DNA from: an uncultured Lachnospiraceae bacterium
GTDB lineage: Bacteria > Bacillota > Clostridia > Lachnospirales > Lachnospiraceae
Length of the DNA: 64,000 nt
Assembly (NCBI GenBank): GCA_946414885.1
Contig: CAMKQH010000002.1
Location: 1 to 64,000 of the forward strand
Direction of reading: 5' to 3'
In this document: one piece after another, positions 1-8,048 of the stretch
Layout: every line of letters starts with the position of its first letter
Position numbering within the stretch: the first letter of the stretch is position 1
Made by a program: the position numbers and the translations under genes
The notes under the pieces: model-generated
What the model was told of the DNA's origin: nothing
Databases searched by the model: none
The model's input: only the letters and a program-made list of their open reading frames with translations

Positions 1-105
1 GTACAACGTAAAAAAGTGATTACCTAACAATGTAAAATTTTGCTTGACGTTTGCATTCGCCGACAAAACACAACAAAATATTTTCAGCAAATGAGCTGAT
101 CTTTG

Positions 106-139
106 AAAAGGAATTGATAGCATGTCGATTCCTTTTTTT
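106..139 (+). terminator. Hairpin with T-tract upstream of relaxase gene
   Basis: An AAAGGAAT arm (about 107-114) pairs with ATTCCTTT (about 127-134) and is followed by a run of T. It lies 40 bp before the relaxase start, so it could terminate upstream transcription or act as an attenuator. The T-tract and following bases (TTTTTTTGTTGCCAA) recur at 7172-7186 after another hairpin. Confidence 0.5.
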
Positions 140-179
140 GTTGCCAAGAGATCAAAAAATGATGAGGAGGAAAACGATT

Positions 180-1415
180 ATGAAAGCAACAAGACACAAT
201 GGAAGAGCGGGTAAAAAAGGAACCTACAATGTAAAGCACAATGACAGAAACTTCGATGTGAAAAACTCGGATCACATTGACGAGTCGAGGGTAGCGCAAA
301 ATGTCTATTGGGACTGTTACCAGGGTTACTGTTTTGCCGGATCGGAAGAGCCAAGACAGTATACTTTTTCTGAGGTCGAGAGAGCATATTATTTTGAGCA
401 TTATGGCGATCATGTGGAAGCGCAGAATGAGAGAAATGAGGCTGCCCGACATAAAGAAAGAAACAGAACAATCGATGATATTTTGAAGAACAAAAACACT
501 TGCCCGGAAGAATCAGTTTTGCAGCTTGGGAACATTGACGGCACAGTACCGGCATCTGTTCTTGCTCAGATATCTGCGGAGTATTTTGAAGAATTTGATA
601 AGCGGTTCGGATCGCATATTCATATTTTGGATTGGGCATTGCACCTGGATGAAACTACGCCGCATATCCATGAGCGCCATGTATTTGATGCTCTGAACAA
701 GTACGGAGAGGTCTGTCCTCAGCAGGATAAAGCACTTGAAGAACTTGGCTTTGAGCTACCGGATCCGACAAAACCGAAGGGCAGATATAACAACCGAAAG
801 ATGTCTTTTGATGCCGAATGCAGAAAGATGTTTTTGGAGATCTGTCATCGCCACGGACTTGAGATTGATATGGAACCGGTCTACGGAGGAAAGAGCTATC
901 TGGAAAAAGCGGATTATATCGTTCAGAAGCTCAAAGATGAAAACGAAAAACTCGCGGAAGAGAATGCTCAGCTCCGAAGCGAAAAAGACGATCTTGTTAT
1001 GAAGATTACAGATGTAGAGCAGCTCATTGATGAGGTCGCAACGGATGCATATGAGAAGGCTTGCGGAGTTGTAACAGATGCCGTCAGAGAGGAAACGCAG
1101 AAGGCGGATGTGAAGCTCATTGATGATTATGAAGCATCAATTATGAGGGGAGATAACACACCGAAGGTCAAGAACATTGCCCAGCAGATCTTTGCCGGGA
1201 TAAGAGATCTGTTCTCCAGGGCGGCAGAAAAGATCCTGGGATCCGTTAAGAGAACACTCAATGATCCTGAGGTTAAGGCAAAGAGCATTGAAGAGATCAA
1301 AGGCCGGGCAAGAGTATCGCTTGCGGATAAACTTGCATTCTACAAGGAAGAGGCAAGAAAGCGTAATGAAACCAGACCTAACAAGCCGAGCATCAGAAGG
1401 GGGCAGGAGTTATGA
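180..1415 (+). CDS. MobV/Pre-type relaxase (plasmid mobilization protein)
   Basis: Predicted relaxase that would nick a transfer origin and start conjugative mobilization of the element. The 411-residue protein begins MKATRHNGRAGKKGTYNVKH and contains a HIHILDWALHLDETTPHIHE segment near residue 150, matching the histidine-cluster metal-binding motif of Mob_Pre relaxases. A coiled-coil, Glu/Lys-rich region follows (about residues 245-290). The start at 180 follows a GAGGAGG ribosome binding site at 164-170; an in-frame upstream extension to 51 lacks such a site. The gene overlaps the next one by 4 bp (ATGA), so the two are translationally coupled. Use of AAT, GAT and CAT before GTN codons differs from the host genes, which fits recent transfer. 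The oriT was not located. Confidence 0.85.
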   Translation: MKATRHNGRAGKKGTYNVKHNDRNFDVKNSDHIDESRVAQNVYWDCYQGYCFAGSEEPRQYTFSEVERAYYFEHYGDHVEAQNERNEAARHKERNRTIDDILKNKNTCPEESVLQLGNIDGTVPASVLAQISAEYFEEFDKRFGSHIHILDWALHLDETTPHIHERHVFDALNKYGEVCPQQDKALEELGFELPDPTKPKGRYNNRKMSFDAECRKMFLEICHRHGLEIDMEPVYGGKSYLEKADYIVQKLKDENEKLAEENAQLRSEKDDLVMKITDVEQLIDEVATDAYEKACGVVTDAVREETQKADVKLIDDYEASIMRGDNTPKVKNIAQQIFAGIRDLFSRAAEKILGSVKRTLNDPEVKAKSIEEIKGRARVSLADKLAFYKEEARKRNETRPNKPSIRRGQEL

Positions 1416-2026
1416 TGAGTCCATTTGATGTTGTGAGAGAAAATCTGACCGCCCGTCAAGTAGCAGAGTATTACGGATTAAAGGTAAACCGAAACGGAAT
1501 GGCCTGCTGTCCGTTCCACGATGACAGATCGCCGAGCATGAAGATCGATAACCGATATTACTGTTTCGGATGCCTGGCAAAAGGGGATGCCGTTGATTAT
1601 GTGGCCCGGTTGTTTGGCTTGGGACCGAAGGATGCGGCTGAGAAGATATGTGCAGATTTCGGGCTTGCTTATGACCGGGACCGGCACGGATCACCGCCCA
1701 GGGCGAAACCGATAAAACCGAAAAAGACAGATGAGCAGCTGTTCAAAGAAGCTGAGAAATATGTCTTTAATGTGCTATGTGATTATCACGATATGCTCTT
1801 GAAATGGAAAAATGAATATGCGCCGAAGTCATCGGATGAGGAGTTTCATCCGTACTTCGTAGAAGCTCTGCAGGAGATCGACCATGTTGAGTATCTGCTT
1901 GATACTTTGTTGGATGGAGATATTTCTGACAGAGCTTTTTTATTATCAGAATATGGAAAGAAGGTACAGGATATTGAAAAACGATTACGAAGAATTAAAG
2001 AACTTGCCGCCGGATGTGATCGATAA
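1412..2026 (+). CDS. CHC2 zinc-finger primase-like protein
   Basis: A 204-residue protein whose first 80 residues match the CHC2 zinc finger of DnaG-type primases: CCPFHDDRSPSM then YYCFGCLAKGDAVDYV, giving a Cys-His-Cys-Cys ligand set near residues 31-55. The rest is helical and shows no catalytic TOPRIM core, so this is probably a DNA-binding primase subunit acting with the helicase-like protein encoded next. It starts on the ATGA overlapping the relaxase stop, after GGCAGGAG. In mobilizable elements such genes support replication or second-strand synthesis after transfer. Its exact role here is inferred. Confidence 0.8.
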   Translation: MMSPFDVVRENLTARQVAEYYGLKVNRNGMACCPFHDDRSPSMKIDNRYYCFGCLAKGDAVDYVARLFGLGPKDAAEKICADFGLAYDRDRHGSPPRAKPIKPKKTDEQLFKEAEKYVFNVLCDYHDMLLKWKNEYAPKSSDEEFHPYFVEALQEIDHVEYLLDTLLDGDISDRAFLLSEYGKKVQDIEKRLRRIKELAAGCDR

Positions 2027-3383
2027 GGTCATGAAAGCGGTAAAGGAGATAGAAAAAAATCAGAATGGAGCAGATGAGTTTCCTCTCTGGTGGGATGGCA
2101 AGCAGTTGGATGAGATCGCTTTCTGTGAATGGTTTGCCAGCAAGCACGAACTGATGTATGTCGGATCACAGTTCTTTGATATTGACGGTTTTCTGACCGA
2201 AGAGAGGCTTTCAAAAGAGATCCTGGAGGATATTGAGCCTTATATCAAATCGAACCTCTCAAACCGCATCAGAAGGCTTATGGATGTGCTCAAATTGAAG
2301 AACATGGTAGAGCGGCTCCCGATGCAGGAAGATCGGATCCATTTTCATAACGGAACCTACTTCCTGGATGGCGGCTTTGTACCGGAGAAGGAGTTCTGTT
2401 CAAACAGACTTCCGGTCAATTATGTGGCAGATGCCCCGGAACCTAAGCATTGGTTGTCCTTCCTGGGCCAGTTGCTTTATGAGGATGATATCCCTACGCT
2501 GCAGGAGTTCATGGGGTATTGTCTGATCCCCACAACAAAGGCGCAGGCGATGCTGATGCTGATTGGAAGCGGGGGCGAAGGTAAATCAAGAGTCGGCCTG
2601 GTGATGAAGCAGATCCTGGGGGATAACATGAATGTCTGCTCAGTTTCAAAGCTATCGACAAACAAGTTCTGCCCGGCGGACCAGGAAGGAAAGCTGCTCA
2701 TGGTTGATGATGATATGCAGATGGAAGCACTGCGTGATACCAACGTATTAAAGGCAATCATCACGATGGAAGATAAGATGGATCTGGAACGGAAGGGCAA
2801 GCAGAGCTACCAGGGATATTTGTATGTCCGGATCATGGCATTCAGCAACGGAACGCTCAGTTCACTTTATGACAGATCGGACGGATTCTACCGTAGGCAG
2901 ATCATTCTGAATGTGAGGGAGAAGGATCCGAACAGAGTAGATGACAAATCCCTTATGGCGAAGCTGAATAAGGAAAAGGAGTCCATTGCATTGTGGGCGC
3001 TGGAAGGCCTTAAGCGGCTTGCAGATAACGGATTCCATTTCACCGTAAGCGAAAGGGCGAAGGAGAACTTGGAAGAGTCCAAGAAGGAAGATGACAACAT
3101 CATAGACTTCTTCGACTCTGACGGATATCTACTCTTTCAGCCGGATGCGGAGATTCCGACAAAGGATCTGTATGATATCTACCTGGAATGGTGTGAGGAC
3201 AATGGGGAGAAACCAAGAGTTATGAGTTCTTTCTCCAAATTCCTTAAGATCAATGCAGATAAGTACGGCCTGGTATATGACAAAAACATTCAGCTTAGGA
3301 ATGGAAAGAAGGTAAGAGGGTACCACGGGGTGTGCAGGCATCCCGGACCGTGCCCTTTTGATAATGCGGTGAAGGCGGCATAG
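1953..3383 (+). CDS. P4-type primase/helicase (D5-like C-terminal ATPase)
   Basis: Predicted DNA helicase/primase for element replication. The P-loop GSGGEGKS lies near residues 205-212, followed by a Walker B-like LLMVDDDMQ, as in the D5/phage P4 alpha C-terminal family. A winged-helix-like tail (about residues 390-470) is expected for DNA binding. The start is uncertain: ATG 1953 overlaps the preceding gene and has only a weak ribosome binding site, ATG 2031 is an alternative, and the frame is open back to 1884. Together with the CHC2 protein it may be a split primase-helicase. Codon choice matches the neighbouring relaxase gene. Confidence 0.8.
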   Translation: MERRYRILKNDYEELKNLPPDVIDKVMKAVKEIEKNQNGADEFPLWWDGKQLDEIAFCEWFASKHELMYVGSQFFDIDGFLTEERLSKEILEDIEPYIKSNLSNRIRRLMDVLKLKNMVERLPMQEDRIHFHNGTYFLDGGFVPEKEFCSNRLPVNYVADAPEPKHWLSFLGQLLYEDDIPTLQEFMGYCLIPTTKAQAMLMLIGSGGEGKSRVGLVMKQILGDNMNVCSVSKLSTNKFCPADQEGKLLMVDDDMQMEALRDTNVLKAIITMEDKMDLERKGKQSYQGYLYVRIMAFSNGTLSSLYDRSDGFYRRQIILNVREKDPNRVDDKSLMAKLNKEKESIALWALEGLKRLADNGFHFTVSERAKENLEESKKEDDNIIDFFDSDGYLLFQPDAEIPTKDLYDIYLEWCEDNGEKPRVMSSFSKFLKINADKYGLVYDKNIQLRNGKKVRGYHGVCRHPGPCPFDNAVKAA

Positions 3384-3565
3384 GCATGTAGGCACTTGAT
3401 TTTGAAGTTGGTTCGATTTTTTTATATGAGCCAACTTTTTTCAATTATTTCGGATTTTACGTGCCTATGTGCCTAAAGACAGTAAACACAAGGCTTTGAA
3501 GGTAATTGCTTGATGCCTAAGTATGTGCCTTTAAGTGCCTATTTTGATGAATTGGAGGAAGAAAG

Positions 3566-3754
3566 ATGGCTAAGACAACGTGGAAGGTGATCTCCTACTA
3601 CGAGGGAACACAGACCGTGCAGGAGATCCTGATAGATCTGATCGCTGAAAAAATAAGAAGAGAGAAAAGCAATAAAGAAGTAGAGAAGAATGACGAAAGG
3701 GTTTATAATCTGGGTATGTCGTATGGAGATGACTTGCCTGGACTAGCAGGGTAA
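3566..3754 (+). CDS. Small hypothetical protein preceding recombinase
   Basis: A 62-residue protein beginning MAKTTWKVISYYEGTQTVQE with a charged helical middle (EKIRREKSNKEVEKND). It has a good ribosome binding site (GGAGGAAGAAAG) and ends 6 bp before the recombinase start, so both are probably cotranscribed. Small proteins of this kind commonly precede large serine recombinases in Firmicutes elements and might act as directionality factors. I cannot assign a function. Confidence 0.65.
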   Translation: MAKTTWKVISYYEGTQTVQEILIDLIAEKIRREKSNKEVEKNDERVYNLGMSYGDDLPGLAG

Positions 3755-3760
3755 TCGCAT

Positions 3761-5458
3761 ATGAACATGAAAATGACATTTGAACAGATGGAAGAGCTTC
3801 TCGCTCCGACATACCGGGTTGGCGTTTATTGCCGACTTTCCAAGGATGATGACGAGCGGGAACGAGAGAGCGCAAGCATATCCCATCAGCGTGAAATGAT
3901 GCTGGATTTTTGCGCAAAGAGAGGATGGTCGGTAGAACACGTTTATGTAGATGACGGCTATTCGGGGCTTAATCAGAACAGACCGGATCTGCAGAAACTA
4001 CTTGATGATGTTGAGAACAAAAGAATAAATCTTGTGATCACAAAGGATTACAGCCGACTCGGACGTAACCATTTGGAAACGGAGTATCTGAGGGAAGATT
4101 TCTTCCCCAGGCATAATTGCAGATACATTGCAATGAACGATAACATCGACACGCTTTATGACGATGAATACGCTCCGTTTAAAGCGGTAATTAACGAGCA
4201 GTACTCAAAGGATATCTCCAAGAAGGTACATTCATCCTATGCAAGCCAGGCGGCCAAGGGAAGGTTCACCGGGAATGTGGCTCCGTTCGGTTATGTGAAG
4301 GATCCCAATGAAAAGGGACATCTGATCATAGACGAAGAAACGGCTCCGTATGTTAAGCAGATCTTTGAATGGGCCAGGGATGGACACGGCACGGCATTCA
4401 TCAAACGCAGGCTTGAGGAGCAGAAGGTTCCGTGCCCGACATGGTGGAATCGGCAGAGAGGATTCAGAGAGCATTATACCAAGTGGGAGATCCAGGATCC
4501 GGAGAATGGCAAGTACGTCTGGGATGAAACCGTTATCGGGGATATGCTGATCAATCCGGTGTATTATGGAGCGATATCCGGTCAGAAAAAGAATTATAAG
4601 TTCAAGATCGGAGTGCTGAGTGATAAAAAGCCGGAGGATTGGATCACAGTAGAGAACATGCACGATCCCATTATCGATCAGGACACATTTGAGATCGTGG
4701 GGGAGAAGATGGAGTCGAGGAAGTGCACCAGAGGTGACGGAACCTATTCCCTCTTTGCCGGGCTTATCAAGTGCGGCGAATGCGGAAAGGCTCTTACAAT
4801 CCGAAAGACCAACGCAAAGAATCCGATTAATATCTATGCATGTGTGACCTACAACCGGCACGGCAAGAACCATTGCACCCAGCATAGGGTTGAGTTCGAC
4901 AGGCTTTATGATATCTGCTTGAAAGAAATCCAGGGCCTTGCAAAGCAGGCTTTAGATGCAGGCGATATTGCCGAAGACCTGGCAGCTGCCTATGATGCCG
5001 AGCAAAGGGCACAGACAGAGGTCAAACAGAGGCAGAACATCAAAGCAAAGGACAGACTTGAGGCCTTAGACCGAATGGTCGCAAGATTATATGAAGATCT
5101 CTTGGCGGAAAAGATCTCAGAGTCAACATTTGAGAGCATGATGGCCAAGACACAGAAAGAGCAGGATCTTCTGAGGAAGCAGATCGCCGAGTTTGAAGAA
5201 ACGGCCGGTAACGAAGAAGAATCCGAAAGCGCTAAGAAGTGGCTCGATCTCATCAAGGAGTATTCCGATATCACAGAGTTGGATGCGGAAACACTCAATC
5301 GACTTATCAAACAAATTGTGGTCCACGAGGAAATCGATCCGGACGGAACACGAAACATCTCATTAGAGATTCATTACAATTTCAAACCTATTGATGATTC
5401 TGTAAAGCATCAAATATCAAATACTTCCGGGGAAGCGTCTACTTCCCCGGGTATCTAA
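3761..5458 (+). CDS. Large serine recombinase (site-specific integrase)
   Basis: Integrates and excises the element by serine recombination. The 565-residue protein has an N-terminal resolvase domain with the catalytic serine in YCRLSKDD (Ser27), the SRLGRNHLETEYL segment typical of the fold, a recombinase domain around residues 165-300, a zinc ribbon (KCGECGKALTIRK with downstream Cys) near 335-385 and a coiled-coil tail (about 400-500). It is the last gene of the element. Only 50 bp separate its stop from a broken Maff2-type reading frame, so the attachment site should lie just beyond it. A 9-bp perfect hairpin sits in the last codons. Confidence 0.93.
   Translation: MNMKMTFEQMEELLAPTYRVGVYCRLSKDDDERERESASISHQREMMLDFCAKRGWSVEHVYVDDGYSGLNQNRPDLQKLLDDVENKRINLVITKDYSRLGRNHLETEYLREDFFPRHNCRYIAMNDNIDTLYDDEYAPFKAVINEQYSKDISKKVHSSYASQAAKGRFTGNVAPFGYVKDPNEKGHLIIDEETAPYVKQIFEWARDGHGTAFIKRRLEEQKVPCPTWWNRQRGFREHYTKWEIQDPENGKYVWDETVIGDMLINPVYYGAISGQKKNYKFKIGVLSDKKPEDWITVENMHDPIIDQDTFEIVGEKMESRKCTRGDGTYSLFAGLIKCGECGKALTIRKTNAKNPINIYACVTYNRHGKNHCTQHRVEFDRLYDICLKEIQGLAKQALDAGDIAEDLAAAYDAEQRAQTEVKQRQNIKAKDRLEALDRMVARLYEDLLAEKISESTFESMMAKTQKEQDLLRKQIAEFEETAGNEEESESAKKWLDLIKEYSDITELDAETLNRLIKQIVVHEEIDPDGTRNISLEIHYNFKPIDDSVKHQISNTSGEASTSPGI
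5427..5450. repeat. Perfect 9-bp hairpin at recombinase 3' end
   Basis: CCGGGGAAG (5427-5435) and CTTCCCCGG (5442-5450) form a perfect inverted repeat within the final codons of the recombinase gene. There is no T-tract, so it may be part of the element end or an RNA-stabilising structure. Confidence 0.5.
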
Positions 5459-5508
5459 AAAAATCAAATACAGTTCGTATTATATTTCAAACTTACATCA
5501 AACTGGAT

Positions 5509-5585
5509 ATTAAGCAGCTCATGGCTGGCGGCGGCGTGGCCTGATCGGCATTACCCTTGTGCCCCTGCTTTCCGGACTGTTTTGA
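5509..5585 (+). pseudogene. 3' fragment of a Maff2-family conjugative-element gene, frameshifted
   Basis: Translation gives IKQLMAGGGVA and, after a one-base frameshift near 5540, LIGITLVPLLSGLF followed by a stop. That matches the C-terminus of the small Maff2-type membrane proteins encoded just before VirB6/TrbL genes in Tn1549-like elements. The 5' part is missing and the fragment starts about 50 bp beyond the recombinase, so the mobilizable element most likely inserted into this gene. As I recall, serine-recombinase elements using maff2 as a target are known in Firmicutes. Between 5586 and 5683 I see only the leader of the next gene. Confidence 0.65.
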
Positions 5586-5683
5586 TCGGACCGGAAGCGG
5601 GGAAGGCGGGCACGGAAAGGTCAGGCGGAAAGTTCGCCTGGCCCTTTCGTGACCCTAATCGGTAAAAAGAAGCGGGAGGCAGC

Positions 5684-6400
5684 ATGAGCAGCATAGGAGA
5701 CATCATTGACGAATGGCTGCGGGGAGTGCTTATCAACGGCATCATGAACAACGTGAGCAACACCTTCGATTCGGTGAACCGTCAGGTGGGGCAGATCGCG
5801 ACGGAGGTTGGCAGGACGCCTGCCAACTTCTCGCCCGCGATTTACAACATGATCCGAAACATTTCGGAGAACGTGATCATGCCGATCGCAGGAATTATCC
5901 TGACTTTCATTGCATGTTATGAGCTGATCCAGCTGGTCATCAGTCACAACAACCTGGCTAACTTCGAATCTTGGATCTTTTTTAAGTGGACCTTTAAGAC
6001 CTTTGTGGCGGTATACATTGTGTCCAACACGATGAACATTACCATGGCGGTGTTTGACGTGGCTCAGCACGTGGTGTCAAGGTCAGGCGGCATCATTGCG
6101 GGAAGCACGGCGATCGACGCAAGCGCGCTTCGCACGATTCAGGCGACCCTGGAGGCGACGCAGACGGGATCACTCTTTGCGATCTTCCTGCAGTCTTTTA
6201 TCGTGCAGTTTTTGATCTACGTGCTTTCGGTGCTCATTTTCGTCATCGTGTACGCGAGAATGATCGAGATCTACCTGATGGTCAGTCTGGCGCCGATCCC
6301 CTTTGCGACCTTTGGAAACAGGGAGCAGAGCATGATGGGACAGAACTACTTTCCTCATTTGGTTGTCTTGGCTTTCCTGACACTTAGAATTCTCTCATAA
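5684..6400 (+). pseudogene. Truncated VirB6/TrbL-like conjugal transfer membrane protein
   Basis: The product (238 codons) has an N-terminal amphipathic region and several membrane segments (about residues 65-90, 105-130, 165-195). It ends in SLAPIPFATFGNREQSMMGQ and a short unrelated tail. In intact relatives this motif is followed by about 50-60 more residues with two further membrane segments, so the reading frame appears broken near 6356. The ribosome binding site GGGAGGCAGC precedes ATG 5684. Family members form the inner-membrane channel of type IV conjugation machinery. With the Maff2 fragment it marks a decayed conjugative element whose other transfer genes are absent from the window. 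Confidence 0.7.
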
Positions 6401-6474
6401 AGTCTGTACCGTTTATGGGACTTATTGCTGCATCCATGAATCTTTGTGCAACTTTCACAAGACCAAATTGTCTC

Positions 6475-6503
6475 TTGATTTTCCGATTTGGAGTTGCTAT
6501 ACT
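6475..6503 (+). promoter_or_regulatory. Sigma-A promoter (TTGATT-17-TATACT)
   Basis: TTGATT at 6475-6480 and TATACT at 6498-6503 are 17 bp apart. A 12-codon ORF (start 6509) and the small zinc-ribbon gene lie downstream. The stretch 6401-6697 otherwise holds no recognisable gene. Confidence 0.55.
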
Positions 6504-6697
6504 AGGTCATGAAAAGAGAACATATGTTTGCTTTTTTCGAAAAATGATCAGCAGTAGAAGGAGGGCTTACCGCGCGGACCTTCGGCGTTACGGAGACGGG
6601 GAAGCTCAAAGCGTAACTATCCGAACCTGTTTATTTTCCCGGGCAGGCAAGGTTAATAACCAACTTATCACTTTTTAGGATTAGAGGATGAGAATCA

Positions 6698-6937
6698 TTG
6701 AACGAAGCACTAAAAAAACCAAGGGGAATTAGAAAGAGAGAATACATGGTATGCTGTCCCAACTGCGGGAAATTCCAGTACCGCGTGTGGGGAGAGGGAG
6801 GAATTACCTTTCAGTGTGAAAGGTGCAAAACAAGTTTTGAAGCGACCTTTATGAACGGGCAGATTACGATGCGTGACAGGGAAGAGGAAACAAGAACCAA
6901 AATGTCCGGAATGAAGGCGCTAAGCGTGGCTTATTAG
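6698..6937 (+). CDS. Small zinc-ribbon protein
   Basis: A 79-residue protein with two CxxC pairs (MVCCPNCGKFQYRVW and FQCERCKTSFEATF), which should form a zinc ribbon. The start is probably TTG 6698 after AGAGGATGAGAA; ATG 6746 is an alternative. It resembles the small cysteine-rich proteins carried by conjugative elements. A second open frame overlaps the 3' end and runs to 7077, so the last residues may reflect a frameshift. Function unknown. Confidence 0.55.
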   Translation: MNEALKKPRGIRKREYMVCCPNCGKFQYRVWGEGGITFQCERCKTSFEATFMNGQITMRDREEETRTKMSGMKALSVAY

Positions 6938-7100
6938 GCTACAAACGAAAAATTGAATATGGTATGAGGCTGACGGAAGGGCATGCAGATCTGGCTGAAG
7001 CCCGTGCAAGAGAGGCACGGAAACCGAGGACCACCAAAGCAGGGCGTCGCTGGCCAAAAGTTTTGGCAACGTACTGAGATTGTCAGTGAGCAATGGGAGT

Positions 7101-7178
7101 CTGCGAAACGATCAGGATCAAATGGAATAGTGCACGCAATGTGCCACCATCTTGGTCTGCGTTTCGCAGGCTTTTTTT
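7101..7178 (+). terminator. Long-loop hairpin plus T-tract
   Basis: CTGCGAAACG (7101-7110) pairs with CGTTTCGCAG (7160-7169) across a 49-nt loop, and a T7 run follows. It sits just before the HTH regulator gene and may act as terminator or attenuator. The bases after the stem (TTTTTTTGTTGCCAA) are the same as those before the relaxase gene. I see no convincing gene in 6938-7224. Confidence 0.6.
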
Positions 7179-7224
7179 GTTGCCAACGGATCCTTTTCGT
7201 TTCGACTCTGGGAAGGATGAAAAA

Positions 7225-7563
7225 ATGAAAAGAATCGAAGAAACCATGGGAACCAGAATTAGAAAGCAGCGCCTCATGATCGGCATGACACAGGATGAAC
7301 TGGCCGAAAAGTTGTGCATCCCCAAAACAACCGTTTCTGCGTATGAGAACGACAAGATAGATGTTAAGGGGAGTAGAATCGCTGAACTGGCGAAGGCATT
7401 GTTTTCCACGCCAAATTATCTGCTTGGATTCGAAGGGGTGAAGGACGAGGCGCAGAGGATGGACGAAGGAATCATGGCCATGTTGGGAAGGATTCAGGAC
7501 GATAAGATTAAGAAGATGTTGATGATACAGATTGAGGCCGTGTTGAACGCATTCAGGGCATGA
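7225..7563 (+). CDS. XRE-family HTH transcriptional regulator
   Basis: A 112-residue protein with a Cro/C1-type helix-turn-helix in residues 10-65 (RIRKQRLMIGMTQDELAEKL ... TTVSAYENDK). The C-terminal part is helical, likely for dimerization. ATG 7225 has GGAAGGA 8 bp upstream, so the longer upstream frame is not used. It probably regulates genes of the decayed element. It uses GAT before GTT, unlike most host genes. Confidence 0.85.
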   Translation: MKRIEETMGTRIRKQRLMIGMTQDELAEKLCIPKTTVSAYENDKIDVKGSRIAELAKALFSTPNYLLGFEGVKDEAQRMDEGIMAMLGRIQDDKIKKMLMIQIEAVLNAFRA

Positions 7564-7714
7564 TTTCACATCCTTTTGTAACGTAACAAAACCGCATGGA
7601 AGGAGAAAACGCACGATGAGAAGTTTTAATGTGTGAGATTATGAGCTATTCACATATGTGATTAAATGCTATCATTTGTGTAGAATGATATTTGAAGAAC
7701 GGAGGAATACTGTT

Positions 7715-7894
7715 ATGTCTAAATCTTTGGTAATGGCTGTTATAAGCGTATTTTTTTTGATTTTTACATTGATTATCATGTATAATTCAAAACTTGCATT
7801 GATCGTATCCATTTTTATGTTCCTTGCCAGCGGCGGTTATTCTTTATTTATTAAACTAAGAGAGAAAGGGTCTCAATGGAAGATGATGGAATGA
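7715..7894 (+). CDS. Small two-segment membrane protein
   Basis: A 59-residue protein starting MSKSLVMAVISVFFLIFTLI with two closely spaced hydrophobic segments (about 5-24 and 28-46) and a basic C-terminus. GGAGG at 7701-7705 supports ATG 7715. It is followed by a strong terminator. A possible upstream promoter overlaps the palindrome CACATATGTG at 7651-7660. No function recognised. Confidence 0.6.
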   Translation: MSKSLVMAVISVFFLIFTLIIMYNSKLALIVSIFMFLASGGYSLFIKLREKGSQWKMME

Positions 7895-7944
7895 CATTTA
7901 TAATCCCGACGATGCGCAGCATCTAATACTTCTTTCAAATCTTC

Positions 7945-7971
7945 ATGGGCGCCTTTTAGGCGCCCATTTTT
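7945..7971 (+). terminator. Rho-independent terminator
   Basis: ATGGGCGCC (7945-7953) pairs perfectly with GGCGCCCAT (7959-7967), followed by T5. It ends the small-membrane-protein transcript. Confidence 0.9.
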
Positions 7972-8048
7972 CTTATGATCCCCACGTAACGCTTTGCTGA
8001 TAACGTACGCTTATTAGGATAGAGCGACTTGATGCGGAGGATGAAATC

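Noticed and set aside
6415..6678. 87-codon plus-strand frame after the VirB6 fragment
   Set aside because: It starts upstream of the promoter at 6475, has no ribosome binding site and resembles no family.
6938..7077. Open frame reading ...RPLAEA-type Lys/Arg-rich peptide ending at 7077
   Set aside because: It continues from the overlapping frame of the zinc-ribbon gene and has no start; possibly a frameshifted remnant, too weak to call.
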